Below are positions 1 to 6,554 of a stretch of DNA of 11,336 nt, piece after piece (the first letter of the stretch is position 1; each line of letters opens with the position of its first letter). The translations under genes and the position numbers were made by a program. The stretch spans positions 1 through 11,336 of the forward strand of contig JAQUCQ010000073.1 in NCBI GenBank assembly GCA_028686145.1. The letters run 5' to 3'. The notes beneath the pieces were generated by a model, which was not told where the DNA came from, made no database searches, and worked only from the letters and a program-made list of their open reading frames with translations. This stretch comes from Desulfuromonadaceae bacterium. Lineage in GTDB: Bacteria; Desulfobacterota; Desulfuromonadia; Geobacterales; Pseudopelobacteraceae.

Positions 1-1507
1 GCGTATCCTGGGCATGGTTCGGGATATGGTCGTATCGCGCCTGTTTGGAGCGGGCCTGGCCACGGATGCCTTTTTTGCAGCGTTTCAGATTCCTAACATG
101 CTGCGCCGTTTTTTTGCCGAAGGTGCTCTGACTGCCGCCTTTGTCCCGACCTTTTCAGCAACTCTTGCGCATCGGGGAGATGAAAAGGCCCGCGAACTTG
201 CCAATACCTGCTTCACTCTGCTTACAATTATCATGGCGATTATTACTCTGGCCGGAATTCTTTTCTCTCCGGTCATTGTTGGTCTGATGTTTCCCGGTTT
301 CAAGGCCGAACCGGGGAAATATGAACTAGCCATTCTGCTTAACCGACTGATGTTTCCATATATATTCTTTATCAGTCTGGTAGCCCTCTGTATGGGCATT
401 CTTAATACGCTGCGGCATTTCTTTACACCTGCCATATCGACCGTATTTCTGAATATATCCATGATTCTGGCAGCTGTTTGCCTGCGTGGCTTCTTTGATG
501 TCCCCATTACCGCTCTGGCGATCGGGGTACTGATCGGCGGTTGTATCCAGCTGATCATGCAACTGCCGGTCCTTTGGAACAAAGGGTTTCCAATCAAGCC
601 CAATTTTAACTTCAATTCCCCTGAAATCCGCAATATTGCTCTGTTGATGTTGCCGTCCGTTTTTGGGGTGGGTGTCTATTATCTCAACATAACGACAAGT
701 GCCATTCTGGCCTCCCTGCTACCTCAGGGGAGTATTTCATATCTCTATTATGCCCAGCGGTTGTTCGAATTTCCCCAGGGCATTTTTACGGCATCGGTTG
801 CCCAGGCGGTACTTCCGTCGATGAGCAGGCAAGCAGCAGTCGGTGATATGGCCGGTATGAAAAACTCGCTTTCTTTTGGCGTTCGCTTGATGCTTTTTAT
901 TACCATTCCTGCCATGGCGGGTTTGATAGTTTGTTCAACACCAATTTTCAGCCTGATATTCATGGGTGGGGCATTCGATTATACGACTGTTGTAAACTCT
1001 TCATCGGCGCTTCTGTATTATTCTCTGGGGCTCTCATTTGTTGCATTGACGCGAGTGCTGGCACCGGTGTTTTATGCGCTGAAAGACACAAAAACTCCGG
1101 TATATGCGGCACTTATAGCCTTTATTATAAACCTCTGCTTGAGCCTTGTGCTGATGGGGCCTCTCAAGCACGGCGGTTTGGCACTTGCGACGACACTTTC
1201 CGCGTTCTGCAACATGTTGCTGCTGCTCTGGTTTCTCAGGCGCAAGATTGGCTCTTTTGGCGGGAGCAGCATCATGCTGACTGCATTAAAATCGCTTGCG
1301 GCATCACTTCCAATGGCGGTAGCTGTCTGGTATAGCTGCTCATTTGTTGACTGGTCACAAACCGGACATAAATTATTGAAAGGCTCTGTTCTTGGTGGTT
1401 CCATTGTCGGTGGAAGCGTTATATATGTGTTGACTATGAAGCTGATACGCTCTGAAGAAGCAGTTGAAGCTGCCTCACTGCTCCGCAGGAAGCTGCAGAA
1501 AGGATAG
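1..1507 (+). CDS. murJ: MurJ/MviN lipid II flippase, 5'-truncated
   Basis: This integral inner-membrane protein flips the peptidoglycan precursor lipid II to the periplasmic face (MATE-like MOP superfamily). The reading frame is already open at base 2 and encodes 501 visible residues ending in TAG at 1505. The visible protein starts with RILG and then VRDMVVSRLFGAGLATDAFF. This aligns with residues about 18-42 of the 511-residue E. coli MurJ, so only about 17-20 N-terminal residues lie outside the window and the ATG at 14 is not the real start. Family hallmarks are the arginines of the first helices, the TDAFF segment, LLRR/FAEGA-type motif (here MLRRFFAEGA), the YYAQRLFEFPQGI loop and the GPLKHGGLAL segment. 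Many hydrophobic helices follow, consistent with about 14 membrane spans. The stop codon abuts the first possible ogt start, so the two genes are probably co-transcribed. The family assignment is very secure. Confidence 0.96.
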   Translation, partial: RILGMVRDMVVSRLFGAGLATDAFFAAFQIPNMLRRFFAEGALTAAFVPTFSATLAHRGDEKARELANTCFTLLTIIMAIITLAGILFSPVIVGLMFPGFKAEPGKYELAILLNRLMFPYIFFISLVALCMGILNTLRHFFTPAISTVFLNISMILAAVCLRGFFDVPITALAIGVLIGGCIQLIMQLPVLWNKGFPIKPNFNFNSPEIRNIALLMLPSVFGVGVYYLNITTSAILASLLPQGSISYLYYAQRLFEFPQGIFTASVAQAVLPSMSRQAAVGDMAGMKNSLSFGVRLMLFITIPAMAGLIVCSTPIFSLIFMGGAFDYTTVVNSSSALLYYSLGLSFVALTRVLAPVFYALKDTKTPVYAALIAFIINLCLSLVLMGPLKHGGLALATTLSAFCNMLLLLWFLRRKIGSFGGSSIMLTALKSLAASLPMAVAVWYSCSFVDWSQTGHKLLKGSVLGGSIVGGSVIYVLTMKLIRSEEAVEAASLLRRKLQKG

Positions 1508-1513
1508 ATGGCG

Positions 1514-2062
1514 ATGTTCTGCTCGAATTATATGACCAGTTACGGGGCTGGAAGCGTGTATGCTACTGAACAAGGGGTGGTAAAAATTGAAATCCCGGAT
1601 CTGAGCTGTTCTGAACCCATGCACCATGGAGTGCCACAAACATTGGAGCCGTCTAAACTAACCGCCCACGCCGCTGAGCTGCTTCAGAGGTATTTTAAAG
1701 GTGATTGTATTGATTTTGCTGACGTGCCGGTGGTACTCGACGCACTGCCTCCGTTTTGTCATCGCGTCCTCGAAGTAGTCAGAAACATTTCCTATGGTGA
1801 AATCTGCAGTTATGGCCAGGTTGCAAGCTTGTGCGGTTCACCGCGCGCGGCTAGGGCCGTGGGGGGAGCGTTGGCTGCCAATCCGATCCCGGTTATTATA
1901 CCGTGTCATCGTGTTGTCGCGTCCGACGGGCGACTGACAGGATTTTCAGCTCCAGGCGGTGAAAATACAAAAATACTACTTCTAAAGATGGAAGGTGTTG
2001 AATTCAAAGGATTATTGGTGGATAAAAAACAGTTACTTATGCACAGGATGCCGCTCCTGTAA
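1514..2062 (+). CDS. ogt: Methylated-DNA--protein-cysteine S-methyltransferase (Ogt/AGT)
   Basis: This suicide DNA-repair protein moves the alkyl group from O6-alkylguanine (or O4-alkylthymine) to its own cysteine. The acceptor is Cys131 in the PCHR motif (residues 130-133, within NPIPVIIPCHRVVASDG). Arg114 in ARAVGG corresponds to the arginine finger and Tyr100 in SYGQV to the tyrosine that helps base flipping. The N-terminal half is poorly conserved, as usual for Ogt. Start choice: ATG at 1508 directly follows the murJ stop but lies only 3 nt from the AAAGGA Shine-Dalgarno at 1499-1504. The in-frame ATG at 1514 has a 9-nt spacing and is preferred, giving 182 residues; 1508 would add Met-Ala. 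It is probably translationally coupled to murJ. The last 15-20 residues (about 166-182) run past the usual family end and are encoded by DNA carrying a DnaA-box match and a 14-bp repeat. Confidence 0.94.
   Translation: MFCSNYMTSYGAGSVYATEQGVVKIEIPDLSCSEPMHHGVPQTLEPSKLTAHAAELLQRYFKGDCIDFADVPVVLDALPPFCHRVLEVVRNISYGEICSYGQVASLCGSPRAARAVGGALAANPIPVIIPCHRVVASDGRLTGFSAPGGENTKILLLKMEGVEFKGLLVDKKQLLMHRMPLL
2025..2038 (+). repeat. 14-bp direct repeat AAAAACAGTTACTT, left copy
   Basis: This is identical to 2276-2289, 251 bp downstream. It is preceded in both places by GTGGATAAAAA (2018-2028 here, overlapping the A-run; 2253-2263 at the right copy). The two blocks therefore occur in the same order on both sides of the AT-rich spacer. 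This copy encodes part of the Ogt C-terminal tail. Confidence 0.6.
2037..2045 (+). promoter_or_regulatory. DnaA-box match TTATGCACA inside the ogt 3' end
   Basis: This is an exact match to TTATNCACA, lying within the last codons of ogt and overlapping by 2 nt the end of the 14-bp repeat at 2025-2038. On its own a 9-mer like this occurs by chance. It gains weight from the second group of boxes about 190 bp downstream and from the 8-of-9 reverse match at 2017-2025. Confidence 0.4.
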
Positions 2063-2226
2063 AAAAAAATAATTATCTTGATATAAAAGCTTGACAGTGT
2101 AAACCGCCATTGTTACTGCATGTGTTTGTAACTACCTGTAAATTAAAGTAAAATATGTTGTATAAAAAAACAGCATTTTGGACAAAACACTTGCAAAAAT
2201 ATGACTTTTGTATTTCGTTAACATCA

Positions 2227-2260
2227 TTCTCCACAAGTTATCCACATTTTTTGTGGATAA
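2227..2260. promoter_or_regulatory. Three clustered DnaA boxes, two forming a perfect inverted repeat
   Basis: TTCTCCACA (2227-2235), TTATCCACA (2238-2246) and TGTGGATAA (2252-2260) lie within 34 bp. The first two are direct repeats with an 11-bp centre-to-centre spacing. The last two are a perfect 9-bp inverted repeat around a TTTTT loop. Both members of the inverted pair are exact consensus high-affinity DnaA sites of the E. coli type. The stem has no following U-tract on either strand, so a terminator is unlikely. DnaA binding is inferred from the motif only. Confidence 0.6.
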
Positions 2261-2275
2261 AAATAACACCTCAGT

Positions 2276-2289
2276 AAAAACAGTTACTT
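2276..2289 (+). repeat. 14-bp direct repeat AAAAACAGTTACTT, right copy
   Basis: This is the second copy of the repeat at 2025-2038, just beyond the mazG stop codon and 15 nt after the last DnaA box. Its AGTTACTTCGT part (2282-2292) also recurs in inverted form as ACGAAGTAACT at 2392-2402, inside the mazG 3' coding end. Confidence 0.6.
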
Positions 2290-2301
2290 CGTTCAAACTA
2301 A

Positions 2302-3093
2302 TTAAGAATTATTATCACGTTCGGCGTGCTTTGCCTGATCCCATAACGTGTCCATATCTTCAAGAGTGGCATTCTGCATCTGCACTCCTTGACGAAGTAA
2401 CTCAGTTTCGACGTAACTGAAGCGCTTTTGAAAACGGGTTATGGTTTTACGAAGAGCCTCTTCCGGATTGAGTGATAAGAATCTCCCCAAATTTGCAATG
2501 GCAAACAGTAGATCACCCAACTCGTCTTCCATCCGTGACGGGTTTCCACCAGCCCATGCCTCCTCAAATTCATGCAGTTCCTCCATAACCTTTGCAAAAA
2601 CCTGATCGGCATGCTCCCAGTCAAAGCCGACTCGCGAGGCCTTTTCGCTTATTTTATGAGCTTTCATAAGAGCAGGCAGGTGATCAGGAACACCAGAAAG
2701 CGCTGATGGCCGTTCATTGCCCTTCTCCAGCCGTTTTATCTTCTCCCAGTTTTCAATCTGCTGGTTGCTGTCCTTAATCTCAAAATCGCCAAAAACATGG
2801 GGATGACGGCGGATTAATTTTTCACAAAGGGTATTAATGATATCATCCATGGTAAATTCACCTGACTCTTCTGCAATGGCGGCGTGAAAAACTGGCTGAA
2901 GAAGTAAATCGCCCAGCTCTTCTTTAAGATGCTGGGAAGATTTTTCATCGATAGCTTCGATTACTTCGTAGGTTTCTTCCAGCAGATACCGGGTAAGGCT
3001 CTCATGGGTCTGTTCAGCATCCCAGGGGCAACCGCCCGGGGCGCGCAGCTTTTTCATAATGCCGGTAAGTTGTTCAAATGTGTAAGGTGTCAT
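2302..3093 (-). CDS. mazG: MazG nucleoside triphosphate pyrophosphohydrolase
   Basis: This cytosolic all-alpha NTP pyrophosphatase hydrolyses (d)NTPs to NMP and pyrophosphate, cleaning non-canonical nucleotides; in E. coli it also affects ppGpp. The protein is 263 residues, the same length as E. coli MazG, with tandem MazG domains. In domain 1 the metal-binding EExxE/ExxD signature is LLEETYEVIEA (Glu39, Glu40, Glu43) and EELGD (58-62). In domain 2 it is EELHEFEEA (from 171) and DELGDLLF (190-197). The N-terminal GGCPWDAEQTHESL segment is the family hallmark. The frame extends upstream to an ATG at 3162, but the ATG at 3093 is chosen. It has an AAAGGA Shine-Dalgarno six bases upstream (minus strand), and the protein then begins at the conserved FEQL helix. 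It is transcribed divergently from recG and converges on ogt. Confidence 0.96.
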   Translation of the reverse strand: MTPYTFEQLTGIMKKLRAPGGCPWDAEQTHESLTRYLLEETYEVIEAIDEKSSQHLKEELGDLLLQPVFHAAIAEESGEFTMDDIINTLCEKLIRRHPHVFGDFEIKDSNQQIENWEKIKRLEKGNERPSALSGVPDHLPALMKAHKISEKASRVGFDWEHADQVFAKVMEELHEFEEAWAGGNPSRMEDELGDLLFAIANLGRFLSLNPEEALRKTITRFQKRFSYVETELLRQGVQMQNATLEDMDTLWDQAKHAERDNNS

Positions 3094-3252
3094 GGCAATT
3101 CCTTTGGGGTGGGTATAAAATTTATTGTACTCAGATATGCCTGCTGAGCAAGCTCTTGTCAATGATACAGGGCGAAATTAAGTAGACAATACATGACAAA
3201 GAATATTATGTTTGCCGCTTGAATTCCACTTTGTCCCACTGCAGGAATGTGC
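3094..3252. promoter_or_regulatory. Divergent mazG/recG promoter region
   Basis: This 159-bp spacer must hold the start signals for both mazG (-) and the recG operon (+). For recG the best candidate is TAGACA at 3183-3188 with TATTAT at 3204-3209, although the 15-bp spacing is short. For mazG, on the minus strand, TACAAT (complement of 3124-3129) sits at a sensible distance from the start but has only a weak -35. A perfect minus-strand TTGACA (complement of 3157-3162) is too far from it. A 7-bp inverted repeat GACAAAG/CTTTGTC (3195-3201, 3229-3235) could be an operator or chance. Promoter assignments are weak. Confidence 0.35.
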
Positions 3253-5571
3253 ATGTCTACAGTAAGACTTTCCGAAAATAATTCAATTGCCATTCCTTCA
3301 GATATTTTGAAAAAACTTGGCCTTGCGACCGGTGACTCGCTTGCAGTTGAAGTGGTGAATGGCGAACTTGTTGCGCGTCCTGTTCGACCTGTTGCTACAT
3401 TTCCGGCAACAACGACTCCAGGTTCCACTATTAATTTAAAAGAAGCAATTTATCGCAAAAATTTGGAAACCAACATCCAGTATATCAAGGGAATCGGGCC
3501 GAAACTGGCCGCTCTTCTCGAAAAGCGGGAGATCCGCACGGTCGAGGATTTGCTCTATCTTCTGCCGCTGCGCTACGAAGACCGTCGCCGCTTGATACCG
3601 ATCTCTTTACTTTCTCCCGGGCAGAGCTCTGTCTTTTCCGGGACGGTGCTTTCTGCCGATGCAACGATGACCAAGGGGGGGCGGCGTGTCTTCGAGGCGG
3701 TGGTGCGTGATGAAAGCGGCACGATCACCTGTAAGTGGTTTCATGCCAATGCTACCTGGATGAAACGAACGTGGAAGATCGGGCGTGTCGGCGTCTTTAG
3801 TGGAGAAGCAACCCAGTTTGGGTATCAGCGTGAAGTGCATCATCCGGATGTTGAGTGGCTTCCTGAAGGAGGCACATTACAGGCATTGCTCGATTCTGAT
3901 CCGGCTAATTTTGGGCGCATCGTGCCGGTCTATCCGTTGTCGGAAGGTATCCATCAGAAAACCATGCGCCGGGTTATGCGCGAAGTCGTCGATACCTTTC
4001 TGACGAATATAACAACCGTCGTGCCGCCAGAATTTTGTCCCGCCGAATTTCCCCCTCTCCGTGAGGCATTAGGCCAGGTTCATTTGCCGCCTCTCGATGC
4101 GGACCTTGCCGATTATAATGCAGGTGCCACACCAGCTCACCATGCTTTGGCATTTGATGAGTTTTTCTACTGGGAATTGGGGCTTGCTCTCAAAAAACGC
4201 GGGGTGGCGCTGGAAGAGGGCATCGCTTTTCAGGTGACGCACCGCTATACCAAAGAGCTGGCCCGTCTGCTCCCTTTTGAGCTGACAGCTGCCCAACGGA
4301 GAGTATTGTCGGAGATAAAAAACGATATGATGGCGCCGCATCCAATGCACCGTCTTGTTCAGGGGGATGTTGGGAGCGGGAAAACCCTCGTGGCATTGAT
4401 GGCGGCACTGATTGCCGTTGAAAATGGGTACCAGGTGGCCATTATGGCACCAACCGAAATTCTGGCTGAGCAGCACTGGCATACCGTCCACCACTGGTGT
4501 GCGCAGATGGGGCTGGAAGTAACACTTCTGACGGCTGCTCTGAAAGGGAAGGCAAAGAAAGACGCACTCGAGCGTGTCGCCACCGGCTCTGCCCAAATAG
4601 TGATTGGCACCCACGCGGTTATACAGGAAAAAGTGGATTTTATGAATCTCGGCCTGGGCGTAATTGATGAACAGCACCGTTTCGGCGTCCTGCAACGGGG
4701 TGTTCTTAAAAAGAAAGGGGGCAATCCCGATATCCTGGTCATGACTGCCACTCCGATCCCCCGTACTCTTGCCATGACGCTCTTCGGAGACCTCGATCTG
4801 TCGGTAATTGACGAAATGCCTCCGGGCAGAATTCCGGTTGAGACCCGGATTTTTTTTGAGTCACGTCGTGCACAACTCTATGATATGATCCGGAAAGAAG
4901 TGAACGCGGGGCGGCAGGTCTATGTCATCTATCCGTTGGTAGAAGAATCTGAAAAGTTGGATCTGAAGGCTGCCACTCAAATGGCGGAACATTTGCAAGC
5001 TGATATATTTCCCGGTTTGCGGGTGGGATTGCTGCATGGCAGGTTGAGTCCGGTGGAGAAGGAAGCAATAATGGCTTCCTTTACATCACGAGAATTTGAT
5101 ATTTTAGTTTCAACTACCGTCATTGAGGTTGGTATAGACGTGCCGAATGCCTCCGTTATTGTGATTGAGCATGCGGAGCACTTCGGGCTTTCGCAATTGC
5201 ATCAACTGCGGGGCAGGGTGGGGCGCGGGAAAGAGAAGTCATATTGTATTCTGATGACGACAGGCAAATTGTCTGAAGATGGTGAAAAGCGTTTGCGGGT
5301 GATGGAGTCAACCTTCGATGGTTTTAGGATTGCCGAGGCTGACTTGGAAATCAGAGGGCCGGGTGATTTTCTTGGTACCCGTCAGGCCGGAATGCCTGAT
5401 TTCCGTGTCGCAAATATTCTGCGGGACGCCGCACTGCTGGAAAAATCCCGTCAGGCGGCATTTGATGTGCTGGAACGTGATCCGGAACTTAACCAACCGG
5501 CGCATGTTCCATTATATGCTGAATTGTTGCGGCGTTGGGGGAAACGGCTCGAACTCGCGGTAATAGGATAG
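3253..5571 (+). CDS. recG: ATP-dependent DNA helicase RecG with N-terminal AbrB-like domain
   Basis: RecG is a superfamily 2 branch-migration helicase that remodels stalled forks and Holliday junctions. The protein is 772 residues, against 693 in E. coli; the difference lies mostly at the N-terminus. Residues 1-44 look like a SpoVT/AbrB swapped-hairpin domain (IPSDILKKLGLATGD at 14-28, then VEVVNGELVARPV), followed by a linker to about 74. The RecG wedge begins with a helix-hairpin-helix-like YIKGIGPKLAALL (77-89) and contains LLPLRYEDR. Helicase motifs: Walker A GDVGSGKT (371-378), DEQH box (472-475), TATP (498-501), QLRGRVGR motif VI (651-658). The TRG translocation segment EADLEIRGPGDFLGTRQ follows. 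Start: ATG at 3247 abuts the AGGA at 3243-3246, whereas ATG at 3253 is six bases from it and is preferred. This is the first gene of the operon; ribF begins 8 nt after its stop. Confidence 0.96.
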   Translation: MSTVRLSENNSIAIPSDILKKLGLATGDSLAVEVVNGELVARPVRPVATFPATTTPGSTINLKEAIYRKNLETNIQYIKGIGPKLAALLEKREIRTVEDLLYLLPLRYEDRRRLIPISLLSPGQSSVFSGTVLSADATMTKGGRRVFEAVVRDESGTITCKWFHANATWMKRTWKIGRVGVFSGEATQFGYQREVHHPDVEWLPEGGTLQALLDSDPANFGRIVPVYPLSEGIHQKTMRRVMREVVDTFLTNITTVVPPEFCPAEFPPLREALGQVHLPPLDADLADYNAGATPAHHALAFDEFFYWELGLALKKRGVALEEGIAFQVTHRYTKELARLLPFELTAAQRRVLSEIKNDMMAPHPMHRLVQGDVGSGKTLVALMAALIAVENGYQVAIMAPTEILAEQHWHTVHHWCAQMGLEVTLLTAALKGKAKKDALERVATGSAQIVIGTHAVIQEKVDFMNLGLGVIDEQHRFGVLQRGVLKKKGGNPDILVMTATPIPRTLAMTLFGDLDLSVIDEMPPGRIPVETRIFFESRRAQLYDMIRKEVNAGRQVYVIYPLVEESEKLDLKAATQMAEHLQADIFPGLRVGLLHGRLSPVEKEAIMASFTSREFDILVSTTVIEVGIDVPNASVIVIEHAEHFGLSQLHQLRGRVGRGKEKSYCILMTTGKLSEDGEKRLRVMESTFDGFRIAEADLEIRGPGDFLGTRQAGMPDFRVANILRDAALLEKSRQAAFDVLERDPELNQPAHVPLYAELLRRWGKRLELAVIG

Positions 5572-5579
5572 GGACAGAG

Positions 5580-6554
5580 ATGCACATTGTAACAGGCAAG
5601 AATATTTATGATAAGATCCTTGATGCTTCGGTTGTTACCATTGGTAACTTTGATGGAGTCCACCGCGGTCATGCAGAAATCTTTGCTCATCTGAGGCGGA
5701 GAAGTATTGATCAAGGGTGCCCTTCTGTTGTGGTTACCTTTGAACCACACCCGTTAAAAATACTTGCTCCCGATTCGGCGCCCTCACTGATAACGACTTT
5801 TGCACAAAAATCTGCGCTGATAGCGGAATCCGGTATAGACTATCTGGTTGTTGTACCGTTTTCCAAGGAGTTTTCCCGAATATCTGCAACTGATTTTGTG
5901 CGCGGTATTCTCTGCACTTCACTTGGCATGCGGCATATTATTATTGGCCATGATTACGCTTTTGGCAGAAACCGTGAAGGAAATTTTAACACCCTGGAAA
6001 GCCTTGGCGGACATAACGGATTTACTCTTGAAGACCTTCCACCGATTGGAGAGGATGGAGTTGTCTTTAGTAGCAGCCTGGTACGGTCGGCTGTTGCCGA
6101 TGGTGATATGGAGTCAGCAACCAGAATTCTTGGACGCTATTACCAAATTTGCGGAACTGTTGTACATGGACGTGAAATTGGTCAGACGCTTGGATTTCCA
6201 ACAGCAAACATTGCCACATCCAACGAACTTTTTCCCTCTGATGGCGTATATGCGGTGATGGTCCAGGTCGATGATCAATGGGTCAAAGGTGCTTGCAGTA
6301 TCGGGATTAATCCGACGTTTGGAGCGAACACGCGTACAATCGAAGTATTCCTGCTGGATTATTCCAGCCAGATTTATGATCACGGGATTACAGTTCATTT
6401 TGTGCAGAGACTACGTTCGGTGCAGCGGTTTTCCGATGCCGTCGCACTAAAAAGTGCCATCAGCCAGGATGTAGCAACTACACGTAGTATACTGGAAAAA
6501 ATGAATATATTGTATTTGAAACCAGCGGGAAGAGCGGAATTACGTGCGCACTAA
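5580..6554 (+). CDS. ribF: Bifunctional riboflavin kinase / FAD synthetase RibF
   Basis: This cytosolic enzyme phosphorylates riboflavin to FMN and adenylylates FMN to FAD. The 324 residues match the usual two-domain length. The N-terminal FMN adenylyltransferase domain has TIGNFDGVHRGH (20-31, the nucleotide-binding HxGH type), VTFEPHP (52-58), GHDYAFGR (123-130) and SSSLVRSAV (164-172). The C-terminal flavokinase domain has GREIGQTLGFPTANI (197-211), PSDGVYA and GINPTFG (242-248), ending with the VQRLRSVQRF segment. Start: the open frame reaches back to 5535 inside recG. ATG at 5580 has GGGA at 5571-5574 upstream, and the protein then starts just ahead of the conserved core. Its last 11 nt overlap the next gene's GTG start, indicating coupled translation. 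Confidence 0.96.
   Translation: MHIVTGKNIYDKILDASVVTIGNFDGVHRGHAEIFAHLRRRSIDQGCPSVVVTFEPHPLKILAPDSAPSLITTFAQKSALIAESGIDYLVVVPFSKEFSRISATDFVRGILCTSLGMRHIIIGHDYAFGRNREGNFNTLESLGGHNGFTLEDLPPIGEDGVVFSSSLVRSAVADGDMESATRILGRYYQICGTVVHGREIGQTLGFPTANIATSNELFPSDGVYAVMVQVDDQWVKGACSIGINPTFGANTRTIEVFLLDYSSQIYDHGITVHFVQRLRSVQRFSDAVALKSAISQDVATTRSILEKMNILYLKPAGRAELRAH

Larger units (their letters stand above)
2017..2292. other. AT-rich convergent spacer with DnaA-box cluster and repeats
   Basis: This covers the end of ogt plus the non-coding spacer 2063-2301, which is about 28% G+C by hand count (67 of 240 bases) against roughly half in the genes. ogt and mazG converge on it, so no gene needs a promoter here. 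Matches to the DnaA box TTATNCACA are: 2037-2045 TTATGCACA (perfect, +), 2238-2246 TTATCCACA (perfect, +), 2252-2260 TGTGGATAA (perfect, -), 2227-2235 TTCTCCACA (8 of 9, +) and 2017-2025 GGTGGATAA (8 of 9, -). A 7-of-9 match is at 2157-2165. The boxes form a left and a right group separated by about 180 bp of A/T-rich DNA. TTGACA at 2091-2096 has only a poor -10 partner (extended TGTTACTGC at 2111-2119). No GC-rich hairpin with a U-tract serves as a terminator for either gene. Function as an origin, DnaA-titration site or other DnaA-bound locus is inference. Confidence 0.5.

Noticed and set aside
85..633. Long - strand open frames opposite murJ (85-633) and opposite recG (4069-4695)
   Set aside because: They lie entirely antisense to well-supported conserved genes, have no family motifs, and reflect codon bias of the real strand.
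2043..2060. Perfect 6-bp hairpin ACAGGA/TCCTGT at the ogt end, next to a run of nine A
   Set aside because: It looks like a terminator, but the tract after the stem is A on the + strand. On the - strand the T-run precedes the stem instead of following it. It does not fit an intrinsic terminator for either gene.
2238..2260. Inverted repeat as a bidirectional terminator for ogt and mazG
   Set aside because: The stem is A/T-rich and no U-tract follows on either strand. The arms are exact DnaA boxes, which is the better explanation.
2017..2289. Spacer as an inserted mobile element flanked by a 14-bp target duplication
   Set aside because: There are no terminal inverted repeats inside the direct repeats and no transposase remnant. 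The shared blocks also include DnaA-box sequence, which fits a binding array better than an insertion.
2208..2420. Small + strand open frame of 70 codons across the spacer and the mazG end
   Set aside because: It has no ribosome binding site, runs antisense through the mazG 3' end, and its translation shows no recognisable motif. It is best explained as a chance frame.
3094..3162. Longer mazG start at 3162, adding 23 residues
   Set aside because: The extra residues are not MazG-like and there is no good ribosome site there. The ATG at 3093 has AAAGGA at proper spacing and gives the standard 263 residues.
3195..3235. 7-bp inverted repeat GACAAAG/CTTTGTC upstream of recG as an operator
   Set aside because: The arms are short and 27 bp apart, with no matching copies elsewhere noticed. 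It is mentioned in the spacer entry but not strong enough for a separate call.
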